Source: Candidatus Bathyarchaeota archaeon
GTDB lineage: Archaea > Thermoproteota > Bathyarchaeia > Bathyarchaeales > UBA233
DNA: 25,500 nucleotides
Reading direction: 5' to 3'
Assembly (NCBI GenBank): GCA_004376975.1
Contig: SOJA01000099.1
Span: 1-25,500 of the forward strand
Both the position numbers and the translations under genes were made by a program. Below, in pieces: positions 1 to 6,721 of the stretch (its first letter is position 1; every line of letters begins with the position of its first letter). The notes below the pieces were generated by a model that saw only the letters and a list, made by a program, of their open reading frames with translations, was not told where the DNA came from and ran no database searches.

Positions 1-500
1 AAATATTCGCCCAAATAAGAGCAGCCCTCGAAACAAATCCTGAGGACAAGATTTTATCTTTCCTCTGCAACTGGTGCAGCTATGCGGGGGCGGATCTAGC
101 GGGCACAAGTAGATTTGAATATCCACCGACAATAAGAACCATAAGAGTCATGTGTTCAGGAAGGGTTGATAGAGACTTCATTCTTGAAGCTTTCAGACTT
201 GGGGCAGGTATGGTTCTCATCGGTGCATGCCACCTACCTTATGACTGCCACTATATCAGTGGAAACTACAAGATGAAAACCAGAATGGACGCATTAGCAC
301 CAATGCTGCAGAAACTTGGATTAAGCTCAGAAAGATTCCGAGTAGAATACATTTCCGCTGCCGAAGGAATAAAGTTCGCAGAAGTTGTTAATGAAATGAC
401 AGAACAGATGCATACCTTAGGCAAGAACAGAATTGAAGTCGAAAATGCGAAAATGCGGCCGATACTAGAAAAAATGCTGAAAAGAAAGGGACTCATCTAA
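1..500 (+). CDS. mvhD: MvhD-type iron-sulfur subunit (3' part of gene)
   Basis: The reading frame is open from the left edge (first full codon at position 3) to TAA 498-500, so the 5' end is missing; 165 residues are visible. MvhD-family proteins carry a [2Fe-2S] cluster and pass electrons from a hydrogenase (or formate dehydrogenase) to HdrA in the electron-bifurcating heterodisulfide reductase complex, in the cytoplasm. The visible marks are the CNWCSYAGADLAGTSR block, then YPPTIRTIRVMCSGRV, then GACHLPYDCHYISGNYK, giving the family's conserved cysteines. At least 22 residues precede the CNWC motif, more than I expect for a stand-alone MvhD. This may therefore be the C-terminal MvhD domain of a longer HdrA-MvhD fusion, but the upstream sequence is not in the window. 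The family call is strong; fused versus free-standing is unresolved. Confidence 0.85.
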   Translation, partial: IFAQIRAALETNPEDKILSFLCNWCSYAGADLAGTSRFEYPPTIRTIRVMCSGRVDRDFILEAFRLGAGMVLIGACHLPYDCHYISGNYKMKTRMDALAPMLQKLGLSSERFRVEYISAAEGIKFAEVVNEMTEQMHTLGKNRIEVENAKMRPILEKMLKRKGLI

Positions 501-540
501 CTTCCATTATGCACTGCGTTCTAAAGTTTTGTGGCAAAAA

Positions 541-549
541 GATTTTTTC
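541..549 (+). terminator. T-tract downstream of mvhD
   Basis: About 40 bases after the mvhD stop there is a run of six T followed by a second T-run near 560. Archaeal RNA polymerase often terminates at oligo-T without a hairpin, so this is a plausible terminator. The rest of the interval 501-745 shows no gene I can support; the longest candidate is a 34-codon minus-strand ORF without a ribosome binding site. Confidence 0.3.
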
Positions 550-745
550 AATAGAGAGCTTTTTCGCTTCTTCACTCAAGGAGAGGTGATTAACCATTTT
601 TACTTAAAGAATCTTGTCTTCTACAGTCTGGAATCGTCTTTACCAAACACCAATTGGCACCATGATGAAGATTCCTTAAAGTTTTTCTCTAACCTTTCAG
701 ATACGTGAGCTCCAGTTCAGCAACATACAGGTTTTTGAGAAATCA

Positions 746-1912
746 TTATCTAGTCTTGATCTCTCTTCTATCTGGAAGAATTAAGGAGATAACTAGTGCC
801 GCTAAAGCGAAGATTGTTAGCAGATAGAAAGCTGATTCTAAGCCGTAATTGTCTGCGCAATAGCCTGCAATTGATTGAGAGATTGAGCCAATTCCGAAGG
901 ATGTGAAGAAAAGTATACCATAAACAGTTCCCCGTGAACCTTCTGGACTTAATAAACCGGTAAGCGAGTTCAATGCTGGCTGGTGGGCATAAAAACTTAT
1001 TCCGTAAAGGAATATAAATAGGGCGACTCCAAGCAAAGAAATTGGTGAGAACTGGAGTATGAACAAGCTTAACACTACGCCAAGTGAAGTTGCTATCAAA
1101 ACTTTTCTAGAACCGAATAAATCAGCGGTTTTTCCTCCAAACCACTGAGCTGGAACACCAGAAGCCAAAATCAAAGTGTAAGCTATCGAAGCCCACATTG
1201 GATCGAATCCCTTGACACCTTTAAGATAGGTTGGGAAGAAATATTCAACTCCCTTCATAAACAACCCTATTGCTATGTTGAAAACTAAGATTATCCGCAG
1301 CTCCGGGATTTTAAAAACCTCACGAAATCTGATATGTGAAACTTTTTTGTTTCCAGTTCTTTTCAAGTTTCCAATGAGTAATACTGCTAGGATTATGCAA
1401 AGTATTCCAAAGAATACGAAGGCAAATTGCCATCCAAAATGTGTGCCGATGAACCATGCTATTATTGGTGTCAGCATCACGCCTAATGTTCCGCCCATAC
1501 CATGCAGTCCCATCGCTTCAGCTGTGCCACTGCCGAAAGCTTTGGATATTAGCGAATTTGCAGTTGGATGATAAAAACTTGCCCAAACAGCAATCAAACC
1601 TGATGCTAAGGCATATATGAAAATGTTGGTTGCAAAAAACATAACGAATGTGGATATTCCTGCGAAGGCTAGAAACAGCGTTATTGTTTTTGTTTCTCCG
1701 ATTCTATCACCCAAGGGACCACCAATAAGTGAACCTGCACCATAAATGAAGGACGTTATTGTGCCAACGGTGCCCATAACAAAATTTGAAACCCCTAAAT
1801 CACTCATGATCATTGTTAAAAGCGGTGGCGCAATCACGAACAATGAATGATTAAGTGAATGTGCACTCCCAAGGATCGCCAGCAGTCTTTTTTTCTCATT
1901 TCCACCAGCCAA
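746..1912 (-). CDS. MFS transporter, fosmidomycin-resistance-like
   Basis: A 388-residue integral membrane protein with the hydrophobic pattern of a 12-helix major facilitator. The N-terminal half has the first-helix motif LGSAHSLNHSLF, the loop 2-3 motif GGPLGDRIGETK and the segment YHPTANSLISKAFG followed by MGLHGMGGTLG. These resemble the Fsr (fosmidomycin resistance) branch of MFS exporters and related sugar or organic-acid carriers. The substrate cannot be read from sequence. The start is TTG at 1910-1912: the codon just before it in frame is TAA, and AGGGA lies a few bases upstream, so a longer protein is impossible. It is monocistronic, with no same-strand gene close by on either side. 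Confidence 0.85.
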   Translation of the reverse strand: MAGGNEKKRLLAILGSAHSLNHSLFVIAPPLLTMIMSDLGVSNFVMGTVGTITSFIYGAGSLIGGPLGDRIGETKTITLFLAFAGISTFVMFFATNIFIYALASGLIAVWASFYHPTANSLISKAFGSGTAEAMGLHGMGGTLGVMLTPIIAWFIGTHFGWQFAFVFFGILCIILAVLLIGNLKRTGNKKVSHIRFREVFKIPELRIILVFNIAIGLFMKGVEYFFPTYLKGVKGFDPMWASIAYTLILASGVPAQWFGGKTADLFGSRKVLIATSLGVVLSLFILQFSPISLLGVALFIFLYGISFYAHQPALNSLTGLLSPEGSRGTVYGILFFTSFGIGSISQSIAGYCADNYGLESAFYLLTIFALAALVISLILPDRREIKTR

Positions 1913-2061
1913 TTAAGTTCCCTTTTTTTGAAGAATGAATCGTTCAAAAATCATTAATAAGTCTTTTAGTACGCTAATTGCGTCTCCTACAGCACATAGT
2001 GCTATTCAACCTTTAACACGTCTAACCATCTAAACAAGAAATAATCTACCTAGCCTTCCCT

Positions 2062-2090
2062 GTTTTCACACGTTATGGAAACGTGAAAAC
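2062..2090 (+). repeat. Inverted repeat / hairpin
   Basis: The left arm GTTTTCAC and right arm GTGAAAAC are perfectly complementary over 8 bp. An inner GTT/AAC pairing and a 5-base loop follow, with a 2-base bulge on the left side. The surrounding CTTCC (near 2055) and GGAAG (near 2103) could extend the pairing. About 20 bases downstream there is a T-run. It could be a terminator-like hairpin, part of an RNA, or an operator; no flanking plus-strand gene explains it. Confidence 0.5.
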
Positions 2091-2358
2091 GCATGATTCA
2101 GAAGGAAGCAGGATTTTTTATAAAGTGCTAGAGTACAATACGCGCGCGCAGATAAAACATGTAGATGGATGTAAGACTTGAATTTGTCACTGAAATCGAT
2201 GAGTAAAGACTCCTGAAAACATAAATAACTTGGTATATCTAACTAAGAATTCGGACGATGAGGTAATCGAGGTACACTGACCAAAAGTGGATGATTGTTT
2301 TTTCCGCTGCTGAGTCCAAAGTACAATCTGTTTTAGATGACAGAGTTCCAACTAAGAA

Positions 2359-2374
2359 CACAAAAATAAAAGAG
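2359..2374 (-). terminator. T-rich tract after the small membrane gene
   Basis: Read on the minus strand, about 20-30 bases past the stop of the 2392-2598 gene, there is CTCTTTTATTTTTGTG, an oligo-T tract of the kind archaeal polymerase terminates on. No hairpin is needed or seen. Confidence 0.3.
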
Positions 2375-2391
2375 GTGTGTAGGGATGTTTG

Positions 2392-2598
2392 TTATGGATT
2401 TGATGGACCAGTGATGTGGGCCCAAACGCTTACCATGACGAGTGTTAGACAGGCGCCGGCAAATCCTGAAGCCAGGAACTTTATTTGAGCCAGTTCAGGC
2501 AGTATTGTAAGCAGTGCAGGAATCACGTGGTCGACTGTTAGTTGGGCTATGACTCCTGCCATGAATCCTAAGAGCGCTACTATCCCAAAAATCTTCAT
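2392..2598 (-). CDS. Small two-helix membrane protein, unknown function
   Basis: A 68-residue protein starting MKIFGIVALLGFMAGVIA, with one hydrophobic segment at about residues 3-18 and a second at about 42-62 (ASGFAGACLTLVMVSVWA). It ends in a short polar tail. The ATG at 2596-2598 is chosen because GGGTGA lies 4 bases upstream; a GTG at 2617-2619 (7 residues longer, MKKLGER) with AAGG before it is the alternative. I do not recognise a family. The clean two-helix pattern and ribosome binding site argue for a real gene, but it is short and its neighbours give no functional hint. Confidence 0.5.
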   Translation of the reverse strand: MKIFGIVALLGFMAGVIAQLTVDHVIPALLTILPELAQIKFLASGFAGACLTLVMVSVWAHITGPSNP

Positions 2599-2742
2599 TC
2601 TTTCACCCAATTTTTTCACCTTTGGTTACATTAGGATTCTAAGCCCCTTTTTAGTCTAACTTACATGTTTTTGTCTATTTTAGTGAAAGCAGCAAGTACT
2701 TCTTTTCACTATAGAATTAAAGCTCAAAGCGGTTTGTGGAAG

Positions 2743-2772
2743 CCTATATAGCTCTGCATATATCCGTATATG
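2743..2772 (+). promoter_or_regulatory. Putative promoter and palindrome of the cdv operon
   Basis: CCTATATAGC (2743-2752) is a good archaeal TATA candidate. It is followed by the perfect inverted repeat CATATA-TCCG-TATATG (2757-2772), which sits between the TATA and the expected start region. The first cdv gene begins at 2837, so a leader of roughly 60 bases would result. The palindrome position would suit a repressor or cell-cycle regulator, but AT-rich palindromes also occur by chance. Confidence 0.4.
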
Positions 2773-2836
2773 TTTTAGGCATGTTAACAATGTATAAGAT
2801 TTGTTTATGCATATTTTCATGTTCAGAGGTATTAAT

Positions 2837-3499
2837 TTGTCAGAAAAATTTGCTAAAGGATGGGAAGATGGAAGAAGTGGCCAGCCGTTAACAGAACGCA
2901 TTAAGAGTGCCGTAAAACCCCCAGGTCCATTAAAGCCAAGGCTTAACATGGCTGTTAGGCGGCTAGACATGCAAATACAGAAACTAGATCAGGCCAGTGA
3001 TAGGTTCAGCAAGAGAGATAAATCTATTTTCGCAAGAATTGTGGATGCTTACACAAAGCACGACATGGCACGGGCAAACGTTTTCGCTAGTGAATTAGCT
3101 GAGATTAGAAAAATGGAAAAAATGATTATGCATGGAAGACTTGCCCTTGAACAAATTGTGTTGAGGCTGCGAACAGTTTCAGAACTTGGAGATGTAGTTT
3201 CGACACTTGGTCCAGCTGTAAACGTTCTGAGAGCAGTTAAAACAGGAATGGCAAACGTTTTTCCAGAAGCTGACCGAGAGTTGGGGCAGATAGGTGACTT
3301 GCTAAGCGGAATAATAATGGAAGCCGGACAAAATTCAGGTTTCTCAGTGAACTTTGAAACCGCAAATGAAGATGCTCAGAAAATTATGGCTGAAGCCTCG
3401 GCCATTGCAGAACAGAAAATTAAAGAGAAATTTCCAGAACTGCCAGCAGGAATCCCTTCTGTATCGCTAGGCGAGCAATCCCCTACTGGAACATCCTAA
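2837..3499 (+). CDS. ESCRT-III family division protein (CdvB paralogue without winged helix)
   Basis: A 220-residue, highly helical, charged protein. Residues about 20-180 form an ESCRT-III (Snf7-like) core, with a basic first helix region (KPRLNMAVRRLDMQIQKL) then long helices (FASELAEIRKMEKM, LALEQIVLRLRTVSEL). It aligns without gaps to the core of the downstream CdvB. It ends soon after a proline-rich PELPAGIP stretch (about 200-207), which resembles a MIM2 motif for binding the CdvC MIT domain, and has no winged helix. That matches the CdvB1/B2-type subunits which polymerise at the division neck. Start: TTG 2837 with GAGGT 6 bases upstream, preferred over an upstream ATG at 2801 that lacks a ribosome binding site. 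It is the first gene of the cdv operon, 26 bp before cdvA. In Sulfolobus the corresponding paralogues are encoded away from cdvABC. Confidence 0.85.
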   Translation: MSEKFAKGWEDGRSGQPLTERIKSAVKPPGPLKPRLNMAVRRLDMQIQKLDQASDRFSKRDKSIFARIVDAYTKHDMARANVFASELAEIRKMEKMIMHGRLALEQIVLRLRTVSELGDVVSTLGPAVNVLRAVKTGMANVFPEADRELGQIGDLLSGIIMEAGQNSGFSVNFETANEDAQKIMAEASAIAEQKIKEKFPELPAGIPSVSLGEQSPTGTS

Positions 3500-3525
3500 A
3501 TTCAATCACATAGGAGACTGCAATT

Positions 3526-4311
3526 ATGACACAAGAATCCAACCTTTTTATATCGATCGGAAAGCAAGTAAAAGATGAATACGGAGGTACAATCGGAAGA
3601 ATTACATCTTTCGCTGTGAACCCATACGGTAGAGTTGATTTCGCCTACATTAAACAGGGAGACGGCAAGCTTACAAAATACCCTGCAGAAAGCCTAAAAG
3701 TTGAAGGTTCAGAAGTAATTTTTCAGTCCGCTTTAAAGATGAAAGCCGCAACCTTCTGTGATCAAATTCCATTGATATGGCGCAAAGACCAAGCTCTAAA
3801 AAGGCTTGTAGAAAAAAACAAGATTTCACCTGAATTACATGATGATATGCATAGAAGTTTTGAAGGTGTCTTGAACCAGCTGAAAAGTGAAGCTAGAGCT
3901 TTACCAGAAGAAATCGACAAGGAAACTACTAGGTGTTATCAAGAGATTAAGGATTTAAACTATGCTCTAGTCCATCTTGAAATTGAGCATGAGATAGGAA
4001 AAATCGACGACCAATCCTACCAAGAAGCTTTCACAATAATACAAGAATGCCTAAAAAGCACTAACATGAAGAAAAGCAACCTGGAAACTATAAAGACCAA
4101 GCTTTCAAACATCCTTCTTGGAGAAACATCGTCCCAGATAGAGCAAGAAGCTACAGAAGAGTCACCAGAAGAAGAGCAAGAAGCTACAGAAGAGTCACCA
4201 GAAGAATCGAGCACCCAAGAAGAGATTCCTACTCCTCAACCCCAGTCACCGAGCCTTCCAGAACCACCTGTAGTAGTCTACGTGAAAGAAGTAGGTAAGT
4301 CCAGCGCATAG
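3526..4311 (+). CDS. cdvA: CdvA, membrane-binding cell-division protein
   Basis: A 261-residue protein. CdvA forms a membrane-associated scaffold at mid-cell and recruits CdvB. Residues 1-75 look like the N-terminal PRC-barrel domain (SIGKQVKDEYGGTIGRI, then NPYGRVDFAYIKQGDG). Residues about 85-200 are a helical coiled coil. Residues 206-227 are two identical 11-residue acidic repeats, followed by a Pro/Ser/Glu linker. The last ~15 residues (PPVVVYVKEVGKS) look like the C-terminal peptide that pairs with the CdvB winged helix. The ATG at 3526 is preceded by TAGGAGA. The gene ends with TAG at 4309-4311, in the same reading frame as cdvB with no other stop between them. The order and domains make the call secure; CdvA is a TACK marker not found in Asgard ESCRT systems. 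Confidence 0.9.
   Translation: MTQESNLFISIGKQVKDEYGGTIGRITSFAVNPYGRVDFAYIKQGDGKLTKYPAESLKVEGSEVIFQSALKMKAATFCDQIPLIWRKDQALKRLVEKNKISPELHDDMHRSFEGVLNQLKSEARALPEEIDKETTRCYQEIKDLNYALVHLEIEHEIGKIDDQSYQEAFTIIQECLKSTNMKKSNLETIKTKLSNILLGETSSQIEQEATEESPEEEQEATEESPEESSTQEEIPTPQPQSPSLPEPPVVVYVKEVGKSSA
4141..4206 (+). repeat. 33-bp perfect tandem repeat inside cdvA
   Basis: Two identical 33-base copies (4141-4173 and 4174-4206), each starting GAGCAAGAAGCTACAG, encode the acidic 11-mer EQEATEESPEE twice. They lie in the flexible linker between the CdvA coiled coil and its C-terminal CdvB-binding peptide. Perfect identity indicates a recent duplication and in-frame length variability. Confidence 0.95.
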
Positions 4312-4341
4312 ACTAACGCACAGCGGGCGGAGGGAGTCAAA

Positions 4342-5226
4342 ATCAGAAACTTTTTCCAAAAAAACCCTCCACCAATACAGGAATTAACTGGTAAATCAAT
4401 GCGCAAACTAAGAGCCCAGCAATATAAACTCAAACAAGTGTCCTTCAGACTCAAGAAAAGAGATGAAGCTCTGTTTAAAACATGCATCCGCGCGCTAAAA
4501 AATCACAATAAAGACAGAGCAACGATATGTGCAAACGAAATAGCAGAAATTAAGAAACTGATAAAGTTCCTTTACCATGTGGAATTAGCAATCGAGCGAG
4601 TGATTATCAGACTTGAAACAATAAGGGAACTAAGCGACATAATCATCAACCTAAAACCAGCATTAAAAATGCTCCAAAAAGTTTCAAAACAGCTTTTTGA
4701 AGTTTTGCCTAGTGTTTCATCTGAACTAAACAGAGTTAATAACGCAATAAACGAAACGCTTTACTCAACAAGAATAACATTGGACCCGTCAGCAATTCCA
4801 GTAAACAGAATGACGCTAGAAGGAAAAGAAATACTGAAAGAAGTCTCGAGCTTCTTGGAACAAAAAGTAGCTGAAGAACTTCCTGAACCCCCCGCCGCCC
4901 TAGAAACCCCCATGGAAGTACCTGTTAAGCAGATGGTTGCATTGGCGACAGCCTGTTCACAGACGGTGAGTCAAAAAACTGTTGAAACAGTTGTATCTTC
5001 CCAAGATCTCTTTTCTTTTAAGGAATCGGAGTTACAGGAATTTTCGCTGAAAGTTGAAACACCTTCACTGGAGGATGTTCTTTTGGAATACGTTAAGAAA
5101 AGTAAAGGAGAAGTTGATTTGATGCAATGCTCCTTGAAATTGAATGCTTCATATACTGACATTGAGAATGCTCTTCAGAATTTAGGGGCTAAAGGCAAAA
5201 TAAAAATTGAAACCGAAACTAGGTGA
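4342..5226 (+). CDS. cdvB: CdvB, ESCRT-III with C-terminal winged helix; non-canonical start likely
   Basis: The ESCRT-III core runs over residues 1 to about 170. A proline-rich MIM2-like ELPEPPAAL follows, then a linker, then a winged-helix domain in the last ~57 residues (SLEDVLLEYVKKSKGEV to GAKGKIKIE), which in CdvB binds CdvA. The first ATG is at 4399, but it has no ribosome binding site and would remove about 19 residues that align without gaps to the upstream ESCRT-III protein (KNPPPIQELTGKSMRKL against KPPGPLKPRLNMAVRRL). A strong GGAGG (4329-4333) precedes ATC at 4342 by 8 bases. I therefore place the start there (294 residues), accepting that ATC is unusual; a sequencing error is an alternative. 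The frame is open back to the cdvA TAG. If only standard starts are allowed, use 4399 (275 residues). Its stop overlaps the ribosome binding site of cdvC. Confidence 0.85.
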   Translation: MRNFFQKNPPPIQELTGKSMRKLRAQQYKLKQVSFRLKKRDEALFKTCIRALKNHNKDRATICANEIAEIKKLIKFLYHVELAIERVIIRLETIRELSDIIINLKPALKMLQKVSKQLFEVLPSVSSELNRVNNAINETLYSTRITLDPSAIPVNRMTLEGKEILKEVSSFLEQKVAEELPEPPAALETPMEVPVKQMVALATACSQTVSQKTVETVVSSQDLFSFKESELQEFSLKVETPSLEDVLLEYVKKSKGEVDLMQCSLKLNASYTDIENALQNLGAKGKIKIETETR

Positions 5227-5233
5227 AAAGCTT

Positions 5234-6400
5234 ATGGGTGCTCCACAGGAACTGGAAAAATCCGCAACTAACTGTGCTTTGGAAGCCGTCCGCTTAGACA
5301 AGCAGAATTCAAGAGGTATGGCAATCACAATGTACCAAAAAGCCATAGAAACCCTTCTGAAGCTGGTTCACTTGTATCCAGATTACAACTTGAATAAGGT
5401 CTATATACAGAGAGCAATAGCCTACCAAGAAAGAATAAAAGCATTGCAGGGAACTGCAACACCTATTGAATCGCAACCAAGAGCCGGAAATAGGGTTGAA
5501 AGTGCAAAACCCACCGAGGCTGAAAAAGCTAGTTATGACGAGCTTATAGTTAAGGAAAAACCGAACGTGAAGTGGGATTCAGTTGTTGGGCTTGAACATG
5601 CAAAACGGGCGATAAAAGAAGCCATAGTTTATCCAGTTCAGAGGCCAGACCTGTTCCCCTTGGGATGGCCTCGAGGGATTCTTCTGTTTGGTCCGCCAGG
5701 TTGTGGAAAAACGTTGTTGGCAGCAGCAGTGGCAACGGAAATAGATGCTGCTTTCATGTCTGTTGATGCCGCATCAATAATGTCTAAATGGTTGGGTGAA
5801 GCTGAACAAAATGTTGCGAGACTCTGCAATTCAGCGAGAAAATCAGCCATGGAAGGAAAACCCGCCATACTTTTCATAGACGAGCTGGATTCTCTCATGG
5901 GAAAACATTCGAACGAAGTTGGCGGAGAAGTTCGCGTTCGAAACCAATTCCTGAAAGAAATGGACGGAATCATAGACAAAGGCAAAAATTTACACGTTTA
6001 CATCATTGGAGCAACAAACAAGCCGTGGGACCTAGATTGGCCCTTCATAAGGAGATACCAAAAAAGGATTTTGGTTCCACTTCCCGATCACCACGCTCGC
6101 TTAATGATGTTTAAACTCTACGTACGCAGTCTGCAGTTAGCTCCAGACATCGATCTACACGAGTTAGCTAGGCTATCTGAAGGTTTTTCTGGAAGTGACA
6201 TAAAAGATGTGTGTCAATCGGCCCATCTGAAGGTTATAGGTGATTTCTTCGAGTCAGGTCAAGCAGCTAATAAGCTGGCTAAGCCAAGATTGATGAGGAT
6301 GAACGACTTCAGACGAATACTTGAAGATAGGAAACCAAGTGTTTCCCTTAACATGGTAGCTTCATACAATAGATGGTTCGACGCCTTTAAAGCTTTGTAG
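5234..6400 (+). CDS. cdvC: CdvC, Vps4-type AAA ATPase
   Basis: A 388-residue AAA ATPase that disassembles and remodels ESCRT-III filaments during membrane scission. Residues 1 to about 75 form an MIT domain (three helices, GMAITMYQKAIETLLKL), which binds the MIM2 motifs of the two ESCRT-III proteins encoded upstream. The AAA core has Walker A GPPGCGKT at 153-160, Walker B ILFIDELD at 212-219, sensor 1 GATN at 259-262 and an arginine-finger region FIRRYQKR at about 271-278. The usual Vps4 sequence there is closer to RRRFEKR, so the Tyr-Gln is a small deviation. Start: ATG 5234, with AGGTGA at 5221-5226 overlapping the cdvB stop; an in-frame TTG at 5207 is less likely. It is the last recognisable gene of the operon. 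Confidence 0.95.
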   Translation: MGAPQELEKSATNCALEAVRLDKQNSRGMAITMYQKAIETLLKLVHLYPDYNLNKVYIQRAIAYQERIKALQGTATPIESQPRAGNRVESAKPTEAEKASYDELIVKEKPNVKWDSVVGLEHAKRAIKEAIVYPVQRPDLFPLGWPRGILLFGPPGCGKTLLAAAVATEIDAAFMSVDAASIMSKWLGEAEQNVARLCNSARKSAMEGKPAILFIDELDSLMGKHSNEVGGEVRVRNQFLKEMDGIIDKGKNLHVYIIGATNKPWDLDWPFIRRYQKRILVPLPDHHARLMMFKLYVRSLQLAPDIDLHELARLSEGFSGSDIKDVCQSAHLKVIGDFFESGQAANKLAKPRLMRMNDFRRILEDRKPSVSLNMVASYNRWFDAFKAL

Positions 6401-6547
6401 AGGAGGTGAAGCTGCAAGTCTTATTGAGCCGCCAAGAGTGGAAAGGTTTAGAGAATCCTACTTCGTTTTTGAAGAACTCTCTTCTTTCTCCCTTCTCCCC
6501 CTTTAGATAGGATCTCCAAATCCCATAGTTCAACCGCGAAAGCGAAA
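6401..6547. other. Post-cdvC interval with a stray ribosome binding site
   Basis: Immediately after the cdvC stop is a perfect GGAGGTGA (6402-6409). The only open frame it could serve is a GTG/CTG-started 34-codon ORF (6406-6510) with no recognisable product. A second frame reads GGEAASLIEPPRVERFRESY but has no start codon. A pyrimidine-rich tract (about 6475-6505) could terminate cdv transcription. The region lies between convergent transcription units and may hold the remnant of a short gene. Confidence 0.35.
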
Positions 6548-6721
6548 TCAGGTGGCTCCTTCGACTTCAATTTCGACAGTTTCATCACCTTTGATCTCAA
6601 CACCCTTTAACGTTGAGAGCATAGCCAAAACTGTTTTCCTTATTATTCTCTGAACGAAAGGATGCATGAGCACTTTTCTTCCATTAATCTTCACTATCAG
6701 CTTTAAATCATTTTCTGACAT
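6548..6721 (-). CDS. 57-residue conserved-looking protein, unknown function
   Basis: Reads MSENDLKLIVKINGRKVLMH then a helix-like HPFVQRIIRKTVLAMLSTLKG and a beta-like end VEIKGDETVEIEVEG. The alternating pattern suggests a small beta-alpha-beta fold. The ATG at 6719-6721 overlaps the last 14 bases of mobB and is preceded by GGTGGAGG, so it is translationally coupled to mobB. It is too short for most ORF filters and easily missed. I do not recognise the family. Its position after mobB suggests a link to molybdenum/tungsten cofactor use, as an inference only. It would be the third gene of the HTH-mobB unit. Confidence 0.6.
   Translation of the reverse strand: MSENDLKLIVKINGRKVLMHPFVQRIIRKTVLAMLSTLKGVEIKGDETVEIEVEGAT

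Larger units (their letters stand above)
1913..2391. other. 479-bp gene-poor interval
   Basis: I see no convincing coding sequence on either strand. The interval holds an inverted repeat (2062-2090), a TATA-like T-run (2114-2123), a CG-alternating stretch CGCGCGCGC (2141-2149) in AT-rich surroundings, and a pattern loosely like a C/D guide RNA (2253-2317). It lies upstream of the MFS gene and downstream of the small membrane gene, both on the minus strand. A plus-strand RNA starting after 2123 is possible but not shown by the sequence. Confidence 0.5.

Noticed and set aside
505..610. 34-codon minus-strand ORF (MVNHLSLSEEAKKLSIEK...)
   Set aside because: Protein-like wording but no ribosome binding site, stop immediately upstream, and no partner genes.
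2141..2149. CGCGCGCGC as a possible Z-DNA or functional element
   Set aside because: Only nine bases; too short to carry an argument by itself.
2161..2220. A first C/D-RNA-like pattern (CTGA 2190, CGATGA 2197, CTGA 2213)
   Set aside because: No acceptable C box at the 5' side and no terminal stem.
2291..2488. 65-codon plus-strand ORF
   Set aside because: It overlaps the better supported minus-strand membrane gene, has odd composition, no ribosome binding site, and resembles no protein.
2680..2970. 96-codon minus-strand ORF across the cdv promoter
   Set aside because: It runs antisense through the promoter and the start of the ESCRT-III gene; low-complexity, cysteine-rich end; no ribosome binding site.
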